IMG/VR virus record: IMGVR_UViG_3300009514_000007
Coordinates: 1 to 64,000 of that record
Direction: 5' to 3' (one strand)
DNA length: 64,000 nt
Source: a virus
Position 1 is the first letter of the stretch. Every line of letters begins with the position of its first letter. Below are positions 6,199-13,166 of the stretch, piece after piece. The position numbers were made by a program, and so were the translations under genes. The notes below the pieces were generated by a model that saw nothing but the letters and a program-made list of their open reading frames with translations, was not told where the DNA came from and did no database searches.

Positions 6199-7650
6199 AT
6201 GGTTGATCTCGGATGGGCACCGTCAGTAGGAGACAATCCATACCCGCCAGCCAATGTGCAGGTGGTGAGTCCCCTATACAGTGGTGCCCTCGACATCCGT
6301 TGGGATGACCCGAGGATCAACCCCTGCAACTCAGGCTTCGACATCGTTGGGGTCAACATCTATCGCTCCGATACGACGGAGCGCGGACCCTACCATCGGA
6401 TCAACCGCTTTCCCGTTGGGGGCGGCTTCTACCGCGACCAGACCGACAACGCTTTCGTTGAGCGAGAGGTCGTTCACTGGACGCAGGACTGGATCGCGCG
6501 CGGAGAGTCTGCCAACGGGAATCGTTGGACCTTCCGAACTAAGCGGTGCCCGATCGTCAAGAAGGCGGGCCAGGCCATCACGGCGAACAGCCCGGCCGAC
6601 GTGCAGGTGACGATCAACGGTGTGCTCGTTCCGGCCCATGCGGTGTTCGGCACGACCGGCGAGGTCACGTTGATCAATACCGAGACGTTTGACATCGCCC
6701 GGCAGATCAAGCGGCCTCCCGTTTTGCCTGACGAGAACGCGACGGTCACGGTCACGTATTTCTACAACCGCAACCTCGTGGAGCAGAGGCTCGACCAAAA
6801 GCTCTGGTATCGGGTCACGTCGGTTGCTACTTGCCTGGACGAGAACGGCAACCCGCTTACCTCGTCCGGTTACATCGAGACTCCGCTTCGGTTCGCGCAA
6901 CCGATCACGAACCATCAGATCGAGACAATGGATTGGATCTGGCGGGAGGCAATCAGGCGGAACAATTGGATGCTGGAGCAGGGGGGCGAGCGGGTCAAAG
7001 TATTCATCCGCAAGACCAGTGGTACTCCTTGCTTCTGTGGCATTGACCCGCGCTCCATCGAGATCGGACATCAACCTCGCAACAAGTGCGAGCAGTGTTT
7101 CGGTGTCGGCTTCATCGGAGGGTACGAAGGCCCCTACGACCTGATCATTTCGCCCGACGAGGGCGCGGATCGTCGGGTGCGGCAGACTCCCGAGGGCCGG
7201 ACGTTGGAGCATCAGTGGGACGTGTGGACGGGGCCGAGTCCTGCGCTGACGCAGCGTGATTTCATCGTGCGCCAAACGAACGAGCGGTACTCGGTCGGGG
7301 CGGTGCGTAAGCCGAGTGCGCGCGGCAATATCATGCAGCAGCAGTTCCAGATCAAATACCTTGAGGAAAACGACATCCGTTACGAGGTACCGCTGGACGA
7401 CCCCGCAGGCTTGACGTGGCCGGAGTGTCGCGTCCTTCCACCGACGCTCACGGGAGGCGCGTGGCGCCCTGTGGAAGCGTTTGGCCCCCATCCCGAGGGC
7501 GTTCACGAGACGACCCCCCACACCACCGAAAAAGAGAACATCCCTGACGAACGCGAGATTCGCGGCCGTACCGCTGTTTGGGAGAATACGACATACGGCT
7601 TGCTACCTTGGGCGGTATGGCTGGCCGATGGAATTTTTGGGCTCATGTAG
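6199..7650 (+). CDS. Neck/connector-type structural protein with zinc-knuckle
   Basis: This 483-aa protein opens with an Fn3-like domain (NVQVVSPLYSGALDIRW; VNIYRSD; ~15-80). A second beta module at ~130-200 reads VQVTINGV...VTVTYFYN and matches modules in the tail sheath. A helix with WIWREAIRRNNWMLEQGGE (~238-256) precedes a metal-knuckle-like motif with Cys278, Cys280, Cys297 and Cys300 (CFC...CEQC) and a conserved-looking WTGPSPALTQRDFIVRQ segment (~340-356). I recall this Cys motif followed by GGYEGPYD in neck-region proteins of other large myoviruses. Its position between connector and tail-completion genes agrees. Confidence 0.6.
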   Translation: MVDLGWAPSVGDNPYPPANVQVVSPLYSGALDIRWDDPRINPCNSGFDIVGVNIYRSDTTERGPYHRINRFPVGGGFYRDQTDNAFVEREVVHWTQDWIARGESANGNRWTFRTKRCPIVKKAGQAITANSPADVQVTINGVLVPAHAVFGTTGEVTLINTETFDIARQIKRPPVLPDENATVTVTYFYNRNLVEQRLDQKLWYRVTSVATCLDENGNPLTSSGYIETPLRFAQPITNHQIETMDWIWREAIRRNNWMLEQGGERVKVFIRKTSGTPCFCGIDPRSIEIGHQPRNKCEQCFGVGFIGGYEGPYDLIISPDEGADRRVRQTPEGRTLEHQWDVWTGPSPALTQRDFIVRQTNERYSVGAVRKPSARGNIMQQQFQIKYLEENDIRYEVPLDDPAGLTWPECRVLPPTLTGGAWRPVEAFGPHPEGVHETTPHTTEKENIPDEREIRGRTAVWENTTYGLLPWAVWLADGIFGLM

Positions 7651-7722
7651 GCCACAATGTCCAAGCGGCACCTACCGCCGGATTTACCGTAACTGGTGCC
7701 CGGACGAAGAATTGGCCGTCTG

Positions 7723-8313
7723 ATGTACAAGGTAACTCCAGTTCGCACTGCATACGGCAAGCCCTGGTCTCAGTTGATTGGGGAGATGTCGGTCAACAAG
7801 GATTTCTTGAAAGAGGTCGGCGATATTCTCGTCAAAGCCGTCGTCAAAGAGGCGCGTGCCGACCTCGCCAAGCAGGGCAATCGTCCTACTGCGCGTGGGA
7901 AGGCCGAGGGTATCCCGAACGACGAGAAATTCTTTCAGTCGTTCTCGCATCGGATCACAGGTCGTAGTTCGATCGAGATCGTTTCGACCTGGCCGTGGAT
8001 CGAGCAGGTCATTCAGGGCCGTAGCCCCTACCGGATGCACTGGCTGCGGCAGACCAAAGGGGTGGTAAATGCGCCGCTGTTCTCTGAGCCCGGCAGTCGA
8101 GGTCGCCGTGCTATGCGAAAGGGGAAAGCGGGTTCGCCGGGTAAGGTGCTTATGAGAACCACTCCGGGGAAATTCAAGCGGGGCTGGTTGCACCCCGGTT
8201 TCGCCAAACACAATTTCGTTGACCGTGCCTTCCGCAAAGCCAAGACCGATATTGACGACGCCCTGCTCAAGCGGCTCGATAAGGCGTTGTCGAAATCCGA
8301 CAACATCCGATGA
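7723..8313 (+). CDS. HK97 gp10-like tail-completion/neck candidate
   Basis: ATG 7723 overlaps an upstream TGA and is preferred over GTG 7696, giving 196 aa. The protein is basic and shows FFQSFSHRI near one third, then a Trp/Pro/Tyr segment, and close to the C-terminus GWLHPGFAKHNFVDRAF, which resembles the HPG....F..r.. motif of HK97 gp10-type tail-completion proteins. The rest is helix-rich. Its place between the neck protein and the sheath fits. Confidence is limited because the family is very divergent. It ends in an ATGA overlap with the next gene. Confidence 0.45.
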   Translation: MYKVTPVRTAYGKPWSQLIGEMSVNKDFLKEVGDILVKAVVKEARADLAKQGNRPTARGKAEGIPNDEKFFQSFSHRITGRSSIEIVSTWPWIEQVIQGRSPYRMHWLRQTKGVVNAPLFSEPGSRGRRAMRKGKAGSPGKVLMRTTPGKFKRGWLHPGFAKHNFVDRAFRKAKTDIDDALLKRLDKALSKSDNIR

Positions 8314-9011
8314 AAGAGGCACACGTAATATGCAAGATCACGCAGATCCGATTGCCGGACCTTGGCCTCACCTTGTCCAGCGGCGACGAGATCTGGTTGT
8401 CCGAGCGGGACGCCAGGCGGTCCACGGATCTGCAACATGCTCGTCGGGTGGGAGCCGTCGAATTGCTCTGGCAGGAGAGATGCCGCGTGAGTAGGCCGCC
8501 TGCCCCACCCCACTTTCGCAAGCTCCGTCCCGGCCAGCGTAAACAGGTCGAGGTATCGGTGCCGGAGACAGCGCCTAGCCCTGCGCCCGCTGCTCCGGCT
8601 GTGAGTGCTGACGAGATTGCCAAGAGCGTGAGGGCTACTGTGGCCGCCGAGGTCGCCCGCCAGATGGGCAACTTGGAGGGTCAGATGGACGACATGAAGG
8701 CGGACATCGTGGCTCAGGTGACGGCGGCGATGGCAGGGCAAAAGGGCACGGACCCTGAGCAGTTGGCCGCCATTCTCAAGAGCACCCTGGAGGCGGTGCT
8801 GCCGACTCTCCCGGCTGCCGCTCCCCAAACAGGCCCCGCTGTGGCCCGACGCGACGATCCCCTCTATATCCCGACCGTCGATGTCAGCAAGAAAACCAAG
8901 GGCAAGGTCGAGGTGCAACAGACGACCACCGCAGGTGGTGGCCTAGACGATGCAGCGGCGGCCTTGAAAGCATTGAAACGGAAACGGAAAAAGGACCAAA
9001 CCAATGACTGA
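8310..9011 (+). CDS. Small beta domain plus Ala/Pro-rich helical tail, unknown
   Basis: This 233-aa protein overlaps the previous stop (ATGA). Residues ~8-55 follow the pattern I.LPDLGLTLSSGDEIWLS...RRSTDLQHARRVGAVELL, which I recall from small phage proteins encoded near sheath genes. A Pro-rich stretch (~60-100) then leads to amphipathic helices (~100-150), an Ala/Pro linker, and a Lys-rich C-terminus (KALKRKRKKD). It overlaps the actin-like gene by 8 nt, so the two are probably translated together. Function unknown. Confidence 0.65.
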   Translation: MKEAHVICKITQIRLPDLGLTLSSGDEIWLSERDARRSTDLQHARRVGAVELLWQERCRVSRPPAPPHFRKLRPGQRKQVEVSVPETAPSPAPAAPAVSADEIAKSVRATVAAEVARQMGNLEGQMDDMKADIVAQVTAAMAGQKGTDPEQLAAILKSTLEAVLPTLPAAAPQTGPAVARRDDPLYIPTVDVSKKTKGKVEVQQTTTAGGGLDDAAAALKALKRKRKKDQTND

Positions 9012-10023
9012 AATGCACCCCGGAGTAGGATTGGATTGCGGCACGATGAATTTCGTTTCCGCACGGCTGACGGACGAGGGAATTCGTACTCGTCGGATGC
9101 GAGATGCGTTTCTCGACCTCCCGCTGGAGAGCAAGAAGATGCTCAAACTCGGTGGGGTCAACTACGTCGAGATGGGCGAGGGCGACGACAAGGTACTCGT
9201 CGTCGTTGGTGACGCCGCGATGGAGTACGCCAATCTGTTCGGCAAGGACGTTCGGCGACCGCTCCAAGCGGGGCTGATCTCTGCTGGTGAGATCGACGCG
9301 ATCGACGTGCTCGGTGTTTTGGTCAAGCACGTCCTCGGTGACCCGACCGTGCCCGACGAGTATTGCTACTTTTCGGTTCCGGCGGCTCCGGTGGACGACC
9401 CGTCCAAGAACGTGATCTACCACCGTGGCGTGTTGGAGCGGATCATCGGAGCGTGTGGGTACACGCCCGTGGCCTCCAACGAGGCCCTGGCGATCATCTA
9501 TGCCGAGACAGCCAAGGACGGGTTCTCGGGCATCGGTATCTCGATGGGCTCGGGCATGAGCAACGTCGCGCTCGCCATCGGCACGATCGAGGGGCTGTCG
9601 TTTTCGGTGGGTCGCGGCGGCGACTGGATCGATCAAGGCGCTGCGTCGTCCCTGGACTCCACGGCGGCGAAGATGTGCGCGCTCAAGGAGAAGGGCATCG
9701 ATCTGATGAATCCGACGAGCCGCGAACAAGAGGCTTTGGCGGTCTATTACAAGCATCACATTGAGTACGTGCTCGACCTGTTCATCGCTGAATTCGTCAA
9801 GATCAAGGACAAGTTCGCCATCCCCAAGGCCATCCCTATCGTCGTCGGCGGAGGTACCAGTCTCCCCGATGGCTTCATGCCGTTTTTCCGTCAGGTGTTC
9901 GACGCCAAGAAGCGCAAGTTTCCGATCGAGATTTCGGAGGTCCGTCACGCTTCTGCCCCGCTCAATGCGGTGGCGCATGGCTTGCTGATTCAAGCGGGGC
10001 AAGAGTACGAGGACGATGAATGA
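9004..10023 (+). CDS. Actin/Hsp70-fold ATPase (MreB/ParM-like)
   Basis: This 339-aa protein carries the five sugar-kinase/Hsp70/actin motifs in order: phosphate-1 GLDCGTMN (9-16) with the expected Asp11; connect-1 NEALAIIYAE (159-168); phosphate-2 GIGISMGSGMSNVAL (176-190); an adenosine motif IPIVVGGGTSLPDGF (277-291); and a connect-2-like SAPLNAVAHGLLI (317-329). GRGGDWID (203-210) resembles the segment after phosphate-2 in MreB and DnaK. Length suits a filament-forming bacterial actin and is too short for a full Hsp70. It is coupled by overlap to genes on both sides within the virion operon, with no recognisable ParR partner. A filament for positioning or maturation, or a chaperone-like ATPase, are both possible. 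Confidence 0.85.
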   Translation: MTEMHPGVGLDCGTMNFVSARLTDEGIRTRRMRDAFLDLPLESKKMLKLGGVNYVEMGEGDDKVLVVVGDAAMEYANLFGKDVRRPLQAGLISAGEIDAIDVLGVLVKHVLGDPTVPDEYCYFSVPAAPVDDPSKNVIYHRGVLERIIGACGYTPVASNEALAIIYAETAKDGFSGIGISMGSGMSNVALAIGTIEGLSFSVGRGGDWIDQGAASSLDSTAAKMCALKEKGIDLMNPTSREQEALAVYYKHHIEYVLDLFIAEFVKIKDKFAIPKAIPIVVGGGTSLPDGFMPFFRQVFDAKKRKFPIEISEVRHASAPLNAVAHGLLIQAGQEYEDDE

Positions 10024-10312
10024 CGAGTTCGATACAAGGAAAGCGAAGATCGTAGATCGCTTGACCGAGGCTATACGTGACCTTTCCGAGCTTTACGCCA
10101 ACCACCCTGAGCAGGTTGCTCAGTGTGTGGACGAGCCTACGGCGACCATCACCGTGTTCTCGCGGAAAGGTGGTGAGACAGCCGAGATCGTCAATGCTTT
10201 TCCGGTGTCCAGCCAGCACACGTCTTGGGATGCAGACCGAGACGCGTACATTTGGGGGCCGGTCGTTTACTGCGTCTTTGGGGTATCCCGAGGCGAATTA
10301 CCTATCCACTAG
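10016..10312 (+). CDS. Small protein coupled to the actin-like gene
   Basis: This 98-aa protein overlaps the 3' end of the actin-like gene by 8 nt, implying translational coupling and possibly a joint function. Residues 1-38 form an amphipathic helix (KAKIVDRLTEAIRDLSELY) and the remainder looks like a small beta domain (TATITVFSR, AYIWGPVVYCVFGVS). It lacks a ribbon-helix-helix pattern, so it is not an evident ParR-type adaptor. No family is recognised. Confidence 0.65.
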   Translation: MNDEFDTRKAKIVDRLTEAIRDLSELYANHPEQVAQCVDEPTATITVFSRKGGETAEIVNAFPVSSQHTSWDADRDAYIWGPVVYCVFGVSRGELPIH

Positions 10313-10356
10313 CAACAGGCCAAACAGGCCACAACCACAACCACAAGGACAAGAAC

Positions 10357-10734
10357 ATGACACGCAAGCAAGTTGCGGACACAAAACAGGATGGGGTCAC
10401 GCCCATCGCCTTCATCGTTGGCACTGTCTCTGAGTACCTTCACAGGACCGGAAGCAAGGACTGCCCATGCAGTCACACTTTCCCTGGATGCGCCGTGTGC
10501 AGGCCGCATCACGCGGGTTTCCAGATTCAGGCGGCGATGGCGGACGAGCGGGTTGCCCGAGTGATGGCTCATGCCCGTCACGAGAGTGTGCGCTCGATCT
10601 TCATGCGCAACGACACCCTGCCTACGGGCAAGGCGCTCGACACCGCCTTTTGGTCGCTGGCCCTGCAAGGGGTTAGTGAGCCGGTGCTCGGCCAGCTTCG
10701 GGCGGCCAGCGAGGCACAGCGGGAGGTCGCCTGA
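10357..10734 (+). CDS. Small Cys/His-rich, probably metal-binding protein
   Basis: The frame extends to 10225, but ATG 10357 has AAGGA upstream and begins where the preceding gene has ended, giving 125 aa. Residues 36-52 hold Cys36, Cys38, His40, Cys45, Cys48, His51 and His52 (CPCSH....CAVCRPHH), a likely zinc site. The C-terminal ~70 residues are helical. No family is recognised. The stop overlaps the next ATG (TGATG). The 44-nt spacer before it contains a direct repeat of aacaggcc and two acaacc units. Confidence 0.65.
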   Translation: MTRKQVADTKQDGVTPIAFIVGTVSEYLHRTGSKDCPCSHTFPGCAVCRPHHAGFQIQAAMADERVARVMAHARHESVRSIFMRNDTLPTGKALDTAFWSLALQGVSEPVLGQLRAASEAQREVA

Positions 10735-11021
10735 TGGCTGGCAAGACTCTCACTCAACTCATGCGCGCGAAGGTGATCGAAACGGAGCACACGGCCCCAC
10801 GGATCACTGGCGAATTCAATGTCGCCGTCCCCGTCCCCGGCGGGTTTCGGATCGAGCGTAGATCGAATATGGACGATAGCTGGATCGAGGACTACGACCC
10901 TGAGCGATGGGGCGTAATTGGACCTGCGGGCATCATCCATGTCCCCGATCTTGGCCTGCGCCGGGAGGCCGCCGCTAGGGTGGCTATGCGCTATCGTAGT
11001 CGAAGGGCTGCGATCACGTAG
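10734..11021 (+). CDS. Small protein of unknown function
   Basis: This 95-aa protein starts by TGATG overlap. After a helical N-terminus, residues ~27-60 look beta-rich (FNVAVPVPGGFRIERRS) and residues ~73-90 form a basic helix. Its TAG stop is in the same frame as the next gene with no other stop between them, so rare readthrough would yield a 10734-12314 fusion. Nothing else in the window suggests TAG reassignment. Confidence 0.6.
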   Translation: MAGKTLTQLMRAKVIETEHTAPRITGEFNVAVPVPGGFRIERRSNMDDSWIEDYDPERWGVIGPAGIIHVPDLGLRREAAARVAMRYRSRRAAIT

Positions 11022-11023
11022 CC

Positions 11024-11039
11024 GGAGGGTACGGCCATC
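11024..11039 (+). promoter_or_regulatory. Ribosome binding site pointing to an AUC start
   Basis: GGAGG at 11024-11028 is followed 8 nt later by ATC at 11037. No ATG, GTG, TTG or CTG occurs in this frame between the upstream stop (11019-11021) and TTG 11079, and that TTG has no purine-rich site before it. Confidence 0.55.
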
Positions 11040-12314
11040 TACTTTCAACTCACAGATTCGGTACAACGTCGCTTCATCTTGGAGCTACGTCGGTTCTGGT
11101 CGTACCACCCGAAATTTCGGGACATCGTTGATCACATCCAGGGCAAGTATTCGTGGAAGGAACGCCCACAGCGGGGCATCGTGCTCAAGAACAGTAGCGG
11201 CAACCAGTTCCAACTGGCGGCCGACAACTTTCAGGGCACGGTGTTCTCGCACATCCACCAAGCACGGGTGGAGAACTACCCTGGAGTGGCCTTGGAGTGG
11301 GTTCGGGAGGACGGTCGCGCGATCCAGCGCAACAACGGCATCTTCCCGAGCGCTCCGGGCATTTACTACATCGAGATCACCCACGTCGCCGAGAATTGCT
11401 CGTACTTTGAATTCTACATCGACCCCCTACTCGACGTGGTAGGGGAGTCGGTGACGATGGTGAGCGAGACGGTTGGGGTGCTCCAGTCGGGTAAATTCCT
11501 CGACGGCACGCTCCGCCTGTTCCAGATGCCTGGCAATGTCCCGCTCTTTGAGGGGATCAACTACACGGCCGACACGGACACGGGCGAGATAACGCTCCTG
11601 ATCCCGCTCCCCGAGGGTGGGTTCCTGTCTGCCGAGTATCGCTGGCCCGCTTCGACCAACGCTGAATCGGCCGCTGTGCGTCCCCTGGACGCCGCTGGTA
11701 ACGCTCAGCCGTGGACGGGGATGCCTAACCGGGGGCTGATCGAACCGCTCCCTGGAGTCGTGCTCGCGTTTGGGACACGCATCGAGGAAGGCGATCGGAT
11801 GGCGGTCGTCGTGGGGCACAACCGGGCTCCGACCGCGCAGGAGTATGGGGGCCGGTGGAACCTTTCGATCGATTTCGACGTGATGGCCCGAGATCCGTAT
11901 GACCAACGCGAGATTTTGGATCGCACCATGCTCTATCTCTGGGCCGTGCTTCGTTCTCGCCTGAGCACGGAGGGTATTGAGATCGAGGCGGTGAACGGTG
12001 GGGGCGAAACCGAGGAAATTTACGACGAGAACGGCGACGACTATTTCTACAACGCCAGCTTCTCGGTTCAGATCCAAACGGACTGGTCGATCCATGTTCC
12101 GATCGCGGCCACCATCCAGCGCGTCCAGCCGGTGTCGTTGAGCGTTGAGCAGCAAGCGGCCTCCATGACGCCCGAGGAAATCGCCATGCTGGAGAGCAAT
12201 TTCCAAATGCTCGATGGCATGGGGCTCAAGCTGGTGGACGACCCGTTCTTTGGAGGCCGTCCCGGCAGGAATCCAATTCTGCCCCGATCCTCCACGTTTG
12301 AGGTCATTCGGTAG
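11037..12314 (+). CDS. Conserved neck/tail structural protein, probable AUC start
   Basis: With initiation at ATC 11037 the product is 425 aa. The conventional alternative, TTG 11079, gives 411 aa but lacks a ribosome site and drops a plausible helix (FQLTDSVQRRFILELRRFW). Residues ~20-140 include HPKFRDIVDHIQGKYSWKER and GVALEWVREDGRAI, patterns I recall from structural proteins next to the sheath in large myoviruses. The middle contains beta-rich sections, and the C-terminal ~120 residues include an acidic segment and a helix before FEVIR. It may be a tail-terminator or sheath-adjacent neck component, inferred mainly from its place immediately before the zinc ribbon and sheath. Confidence 0.6.
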   Translation: MYFQLTDSVQRRFILELRRFWSYHPKFRDIVDHIQGKYSWKERPQRGIVLKNSSGNQFQLAADNFQGTVFSHIHQARVENYPGVALEWVREDGRAIQRNNGIFPSAPGIYYIEITHVAENCSYFEFYIDPLLDVVGESVTMVSETVGVLQSGKFLDGTLRLFQMPGNVPLFEGINYTADTDTGEITLLIPLPEGGFLSAEYRWPASTNAESAAVRPLDAAGNAQPWTGMPNRGLIEPLPGVVLAFGTRIEEGDRMAVVVGHNRAPTAQEYGGRWNLSIDFDVMARDPYDQREILDRTMLYLWAVLRSRLSTEGIEIEAVNGGGETEEIYDENGDDYFYNASFSVQIQTDWSIHVPIAATIQRVQPVSLSVEQQAASMTPEEIAMLESNFQMLDGMGLKLVDDPFFGGRPGRNPILPRSSTFEVIR

Positions 12315-12338
12315 GTACGCCCTCGATCAGATCTGCCT

Positions 12339-12400
12339 CACAAAGCGCTGTAGGGCTGTGGAGCGGCTCCCGCTAGTCCCCCTATAAATCCCGCTTTGTG
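12339..12400 (+). promoter_or_regulatory. Candidate promoter element inside a 9-bp inverted repeat
   Basis: The hairpin AGCGG-CTC-CCGCT (12362-12374) is immediately followed by AGTCCCCCTATAAAT (12375-12389), the same layout as at 4816-4848. The whole is bracketed by perfect inverted repeats CACAAAGCG (12339-12347) and CGCTTTGTG (12392-12400). In a read-through transcript these would form a long stem-loop covering GTG 12398 but leaving GGAGG 12403-12407 just outside. Confidence 0.45.
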
Positions 12401-12402
12401 AC

Positions 12403-12418
12403 GGAGGACTGTCCGATC
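12403..12418 (+). promoter_or_regulatory. Ribosome binding site pointing to a second AUC start
   Basis: GGAGG at 12403-12407 is 8 nt before ATC 12416, which is exactly where the FmdB-family consensus methionine of M-P-I-Y-E-Y should be. GTG 12398 in the same frame has no purine-rich stretch upstream. Confidence 0.6.
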
Positions 12419-12919
12419 CCGATCTACGAGTACCAGTGCGCCGCGTGTGGCCTGAGATTTGAGAAGATGCTGAGCGCTACCAAAGCTGCGGCTGACCAGC
12501 CGTGCTCGCGGTGTGAAGCCGTCTCCCCTCGCTACCTCTCGGCCCCCTCGTTTGCTTTTGGTGGACGGTCGGATGGCGCCCGCCCGCAGAACACGGGGGC
12601 GACGAGCGTGGACCTGGATTGGGATCGTGCCGTGGGGCGTGACGCCGAGGTTCAGTGGGAAGCGGTGTCCGCGCGGCTCGCTCGCAAGCGACAGATCATG
12701 GCCGAGACAGGAGCGACGGGATTCGATCTCACCGCGACTCCCTCGACCGAAGCCGAAGGCCCCTCGGACTACCGAGTGATGCGGCCGGAGGAACGACGCG
12801 CTGCGGAGACAGCGCGAAGCCTTCACCACGGAGCGGTCAACAAGATCAAGGCGTTCATCGCCGACCGCAAGCAACAAGATTCCCGGCCGCGTGCGGCTGG
12901 TGAAAGGCCCCGCTCGTGA
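12416..12919 (+). CDS. FmdB-type zinc-ribbon protein, probable AUC start
   Basis: The N-terminus reads (I)PIYEYQCAACG, matching the FmdB zinc-ribbon signature MPIYEY.C..CG with the initiator encoded by ATC. Zinc ligands are Cys8, Cys11, Cys30 and Cys33. The 167-aa protein continues with NTGATSVDLDWDRAVGRDAE (~55-75) and helical segments, a C-terminal region I recall from phage zinc-ribbon proteins encoded beside sheath genes. The role is unknown; a structural or assembly factor is likely given the location. From GTG 12398 it would be 173 aa with six extra residues. Confidence 0.7.
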   Translation: MPIYEYQCAACGLRFEKMLSATKAAADQPCSRCEAVSPRYLSAPSFAFGGRSDGARPQNTGATSVDLDWDRAVGRDAEVQWEAVSARLARKRQIMAETGATGFDLTATPSTEAEGPSDYRVMRPEERRAAETARSLHHGAVNKIKAFIADRKQQDSRPRAAGERPRS

Positions 12920-13166
12920 GAGTGGCGTCCAACCTGAGCGGCATCGCCGCCAAATGTAAATCGACCAACAAATAGACGTACCGGGCACTCGCCCACTTTG
13001 CGCTGACTACCTCCCTTCGGGGATGGACACGACCCGACAGATCAACAGTAGCGACGGAACCCAACTGAAACGCACCGGCCCCAATGCAAGGGCCTAACTG
13101 GAACGCTACTCGCGGCAAATTTGCCGCCACAGGGATCGTTTGTCCCTAAATCGAACGAGGTGAGTG
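12920..13166. other. 247-nt leader upstream of the sheath gene
   Basis: No credible gene is seen on either strand. The region holds a short UUCG-loop hairpin (13012-13023), a palindrome at 13112-13127 and the sheath ribosome site GAGG at 13157-13160. Its length is unusual for this compact operon and suggests regulation of sheath expression. Confidence 0.5.
13112..13127. promoter_or_regulatory. Perfect 16-bp palindrome upstream of sheath gene
   Basis: gcggcaaatttgccgc is its own reverse complement, 40 nt before the sheath start. There is no T-run after it, so an operator or RNA hairpin is more likely than a terminator. Confidence 0.6.

Noticed and set aside
6267-6278. AGTCCCCTATA similar to the promoter-like element
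   Set aside because: It lies inside the 5' part of a coding gene, lacks the hairpin and has one base fewer before CTATA. Probably chance.
7628-7723. Possible 31-codon gene whose TGA overlaps the next ATG
   Set aside because: The TGATG overlap is suggestive, but there is no ribosome site before its ATG and it partly overlaps the neck-protein gene. Too short to support without conservation.
10313-10356. parC-like centromere near the actin-like gene
   Set aside because: Only two aacaggcc units and two acaacc units in a 44-nt spacer, too few and too short for a partition site.
10734-12314. TAG stop-codon reassignment joining two genes
   Set aside because: Many genes here, including sheath, tube and J-like, end in TAG at sensible C-termini, so TAG is a normal stop. 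An AUC start explains the arrangement better.
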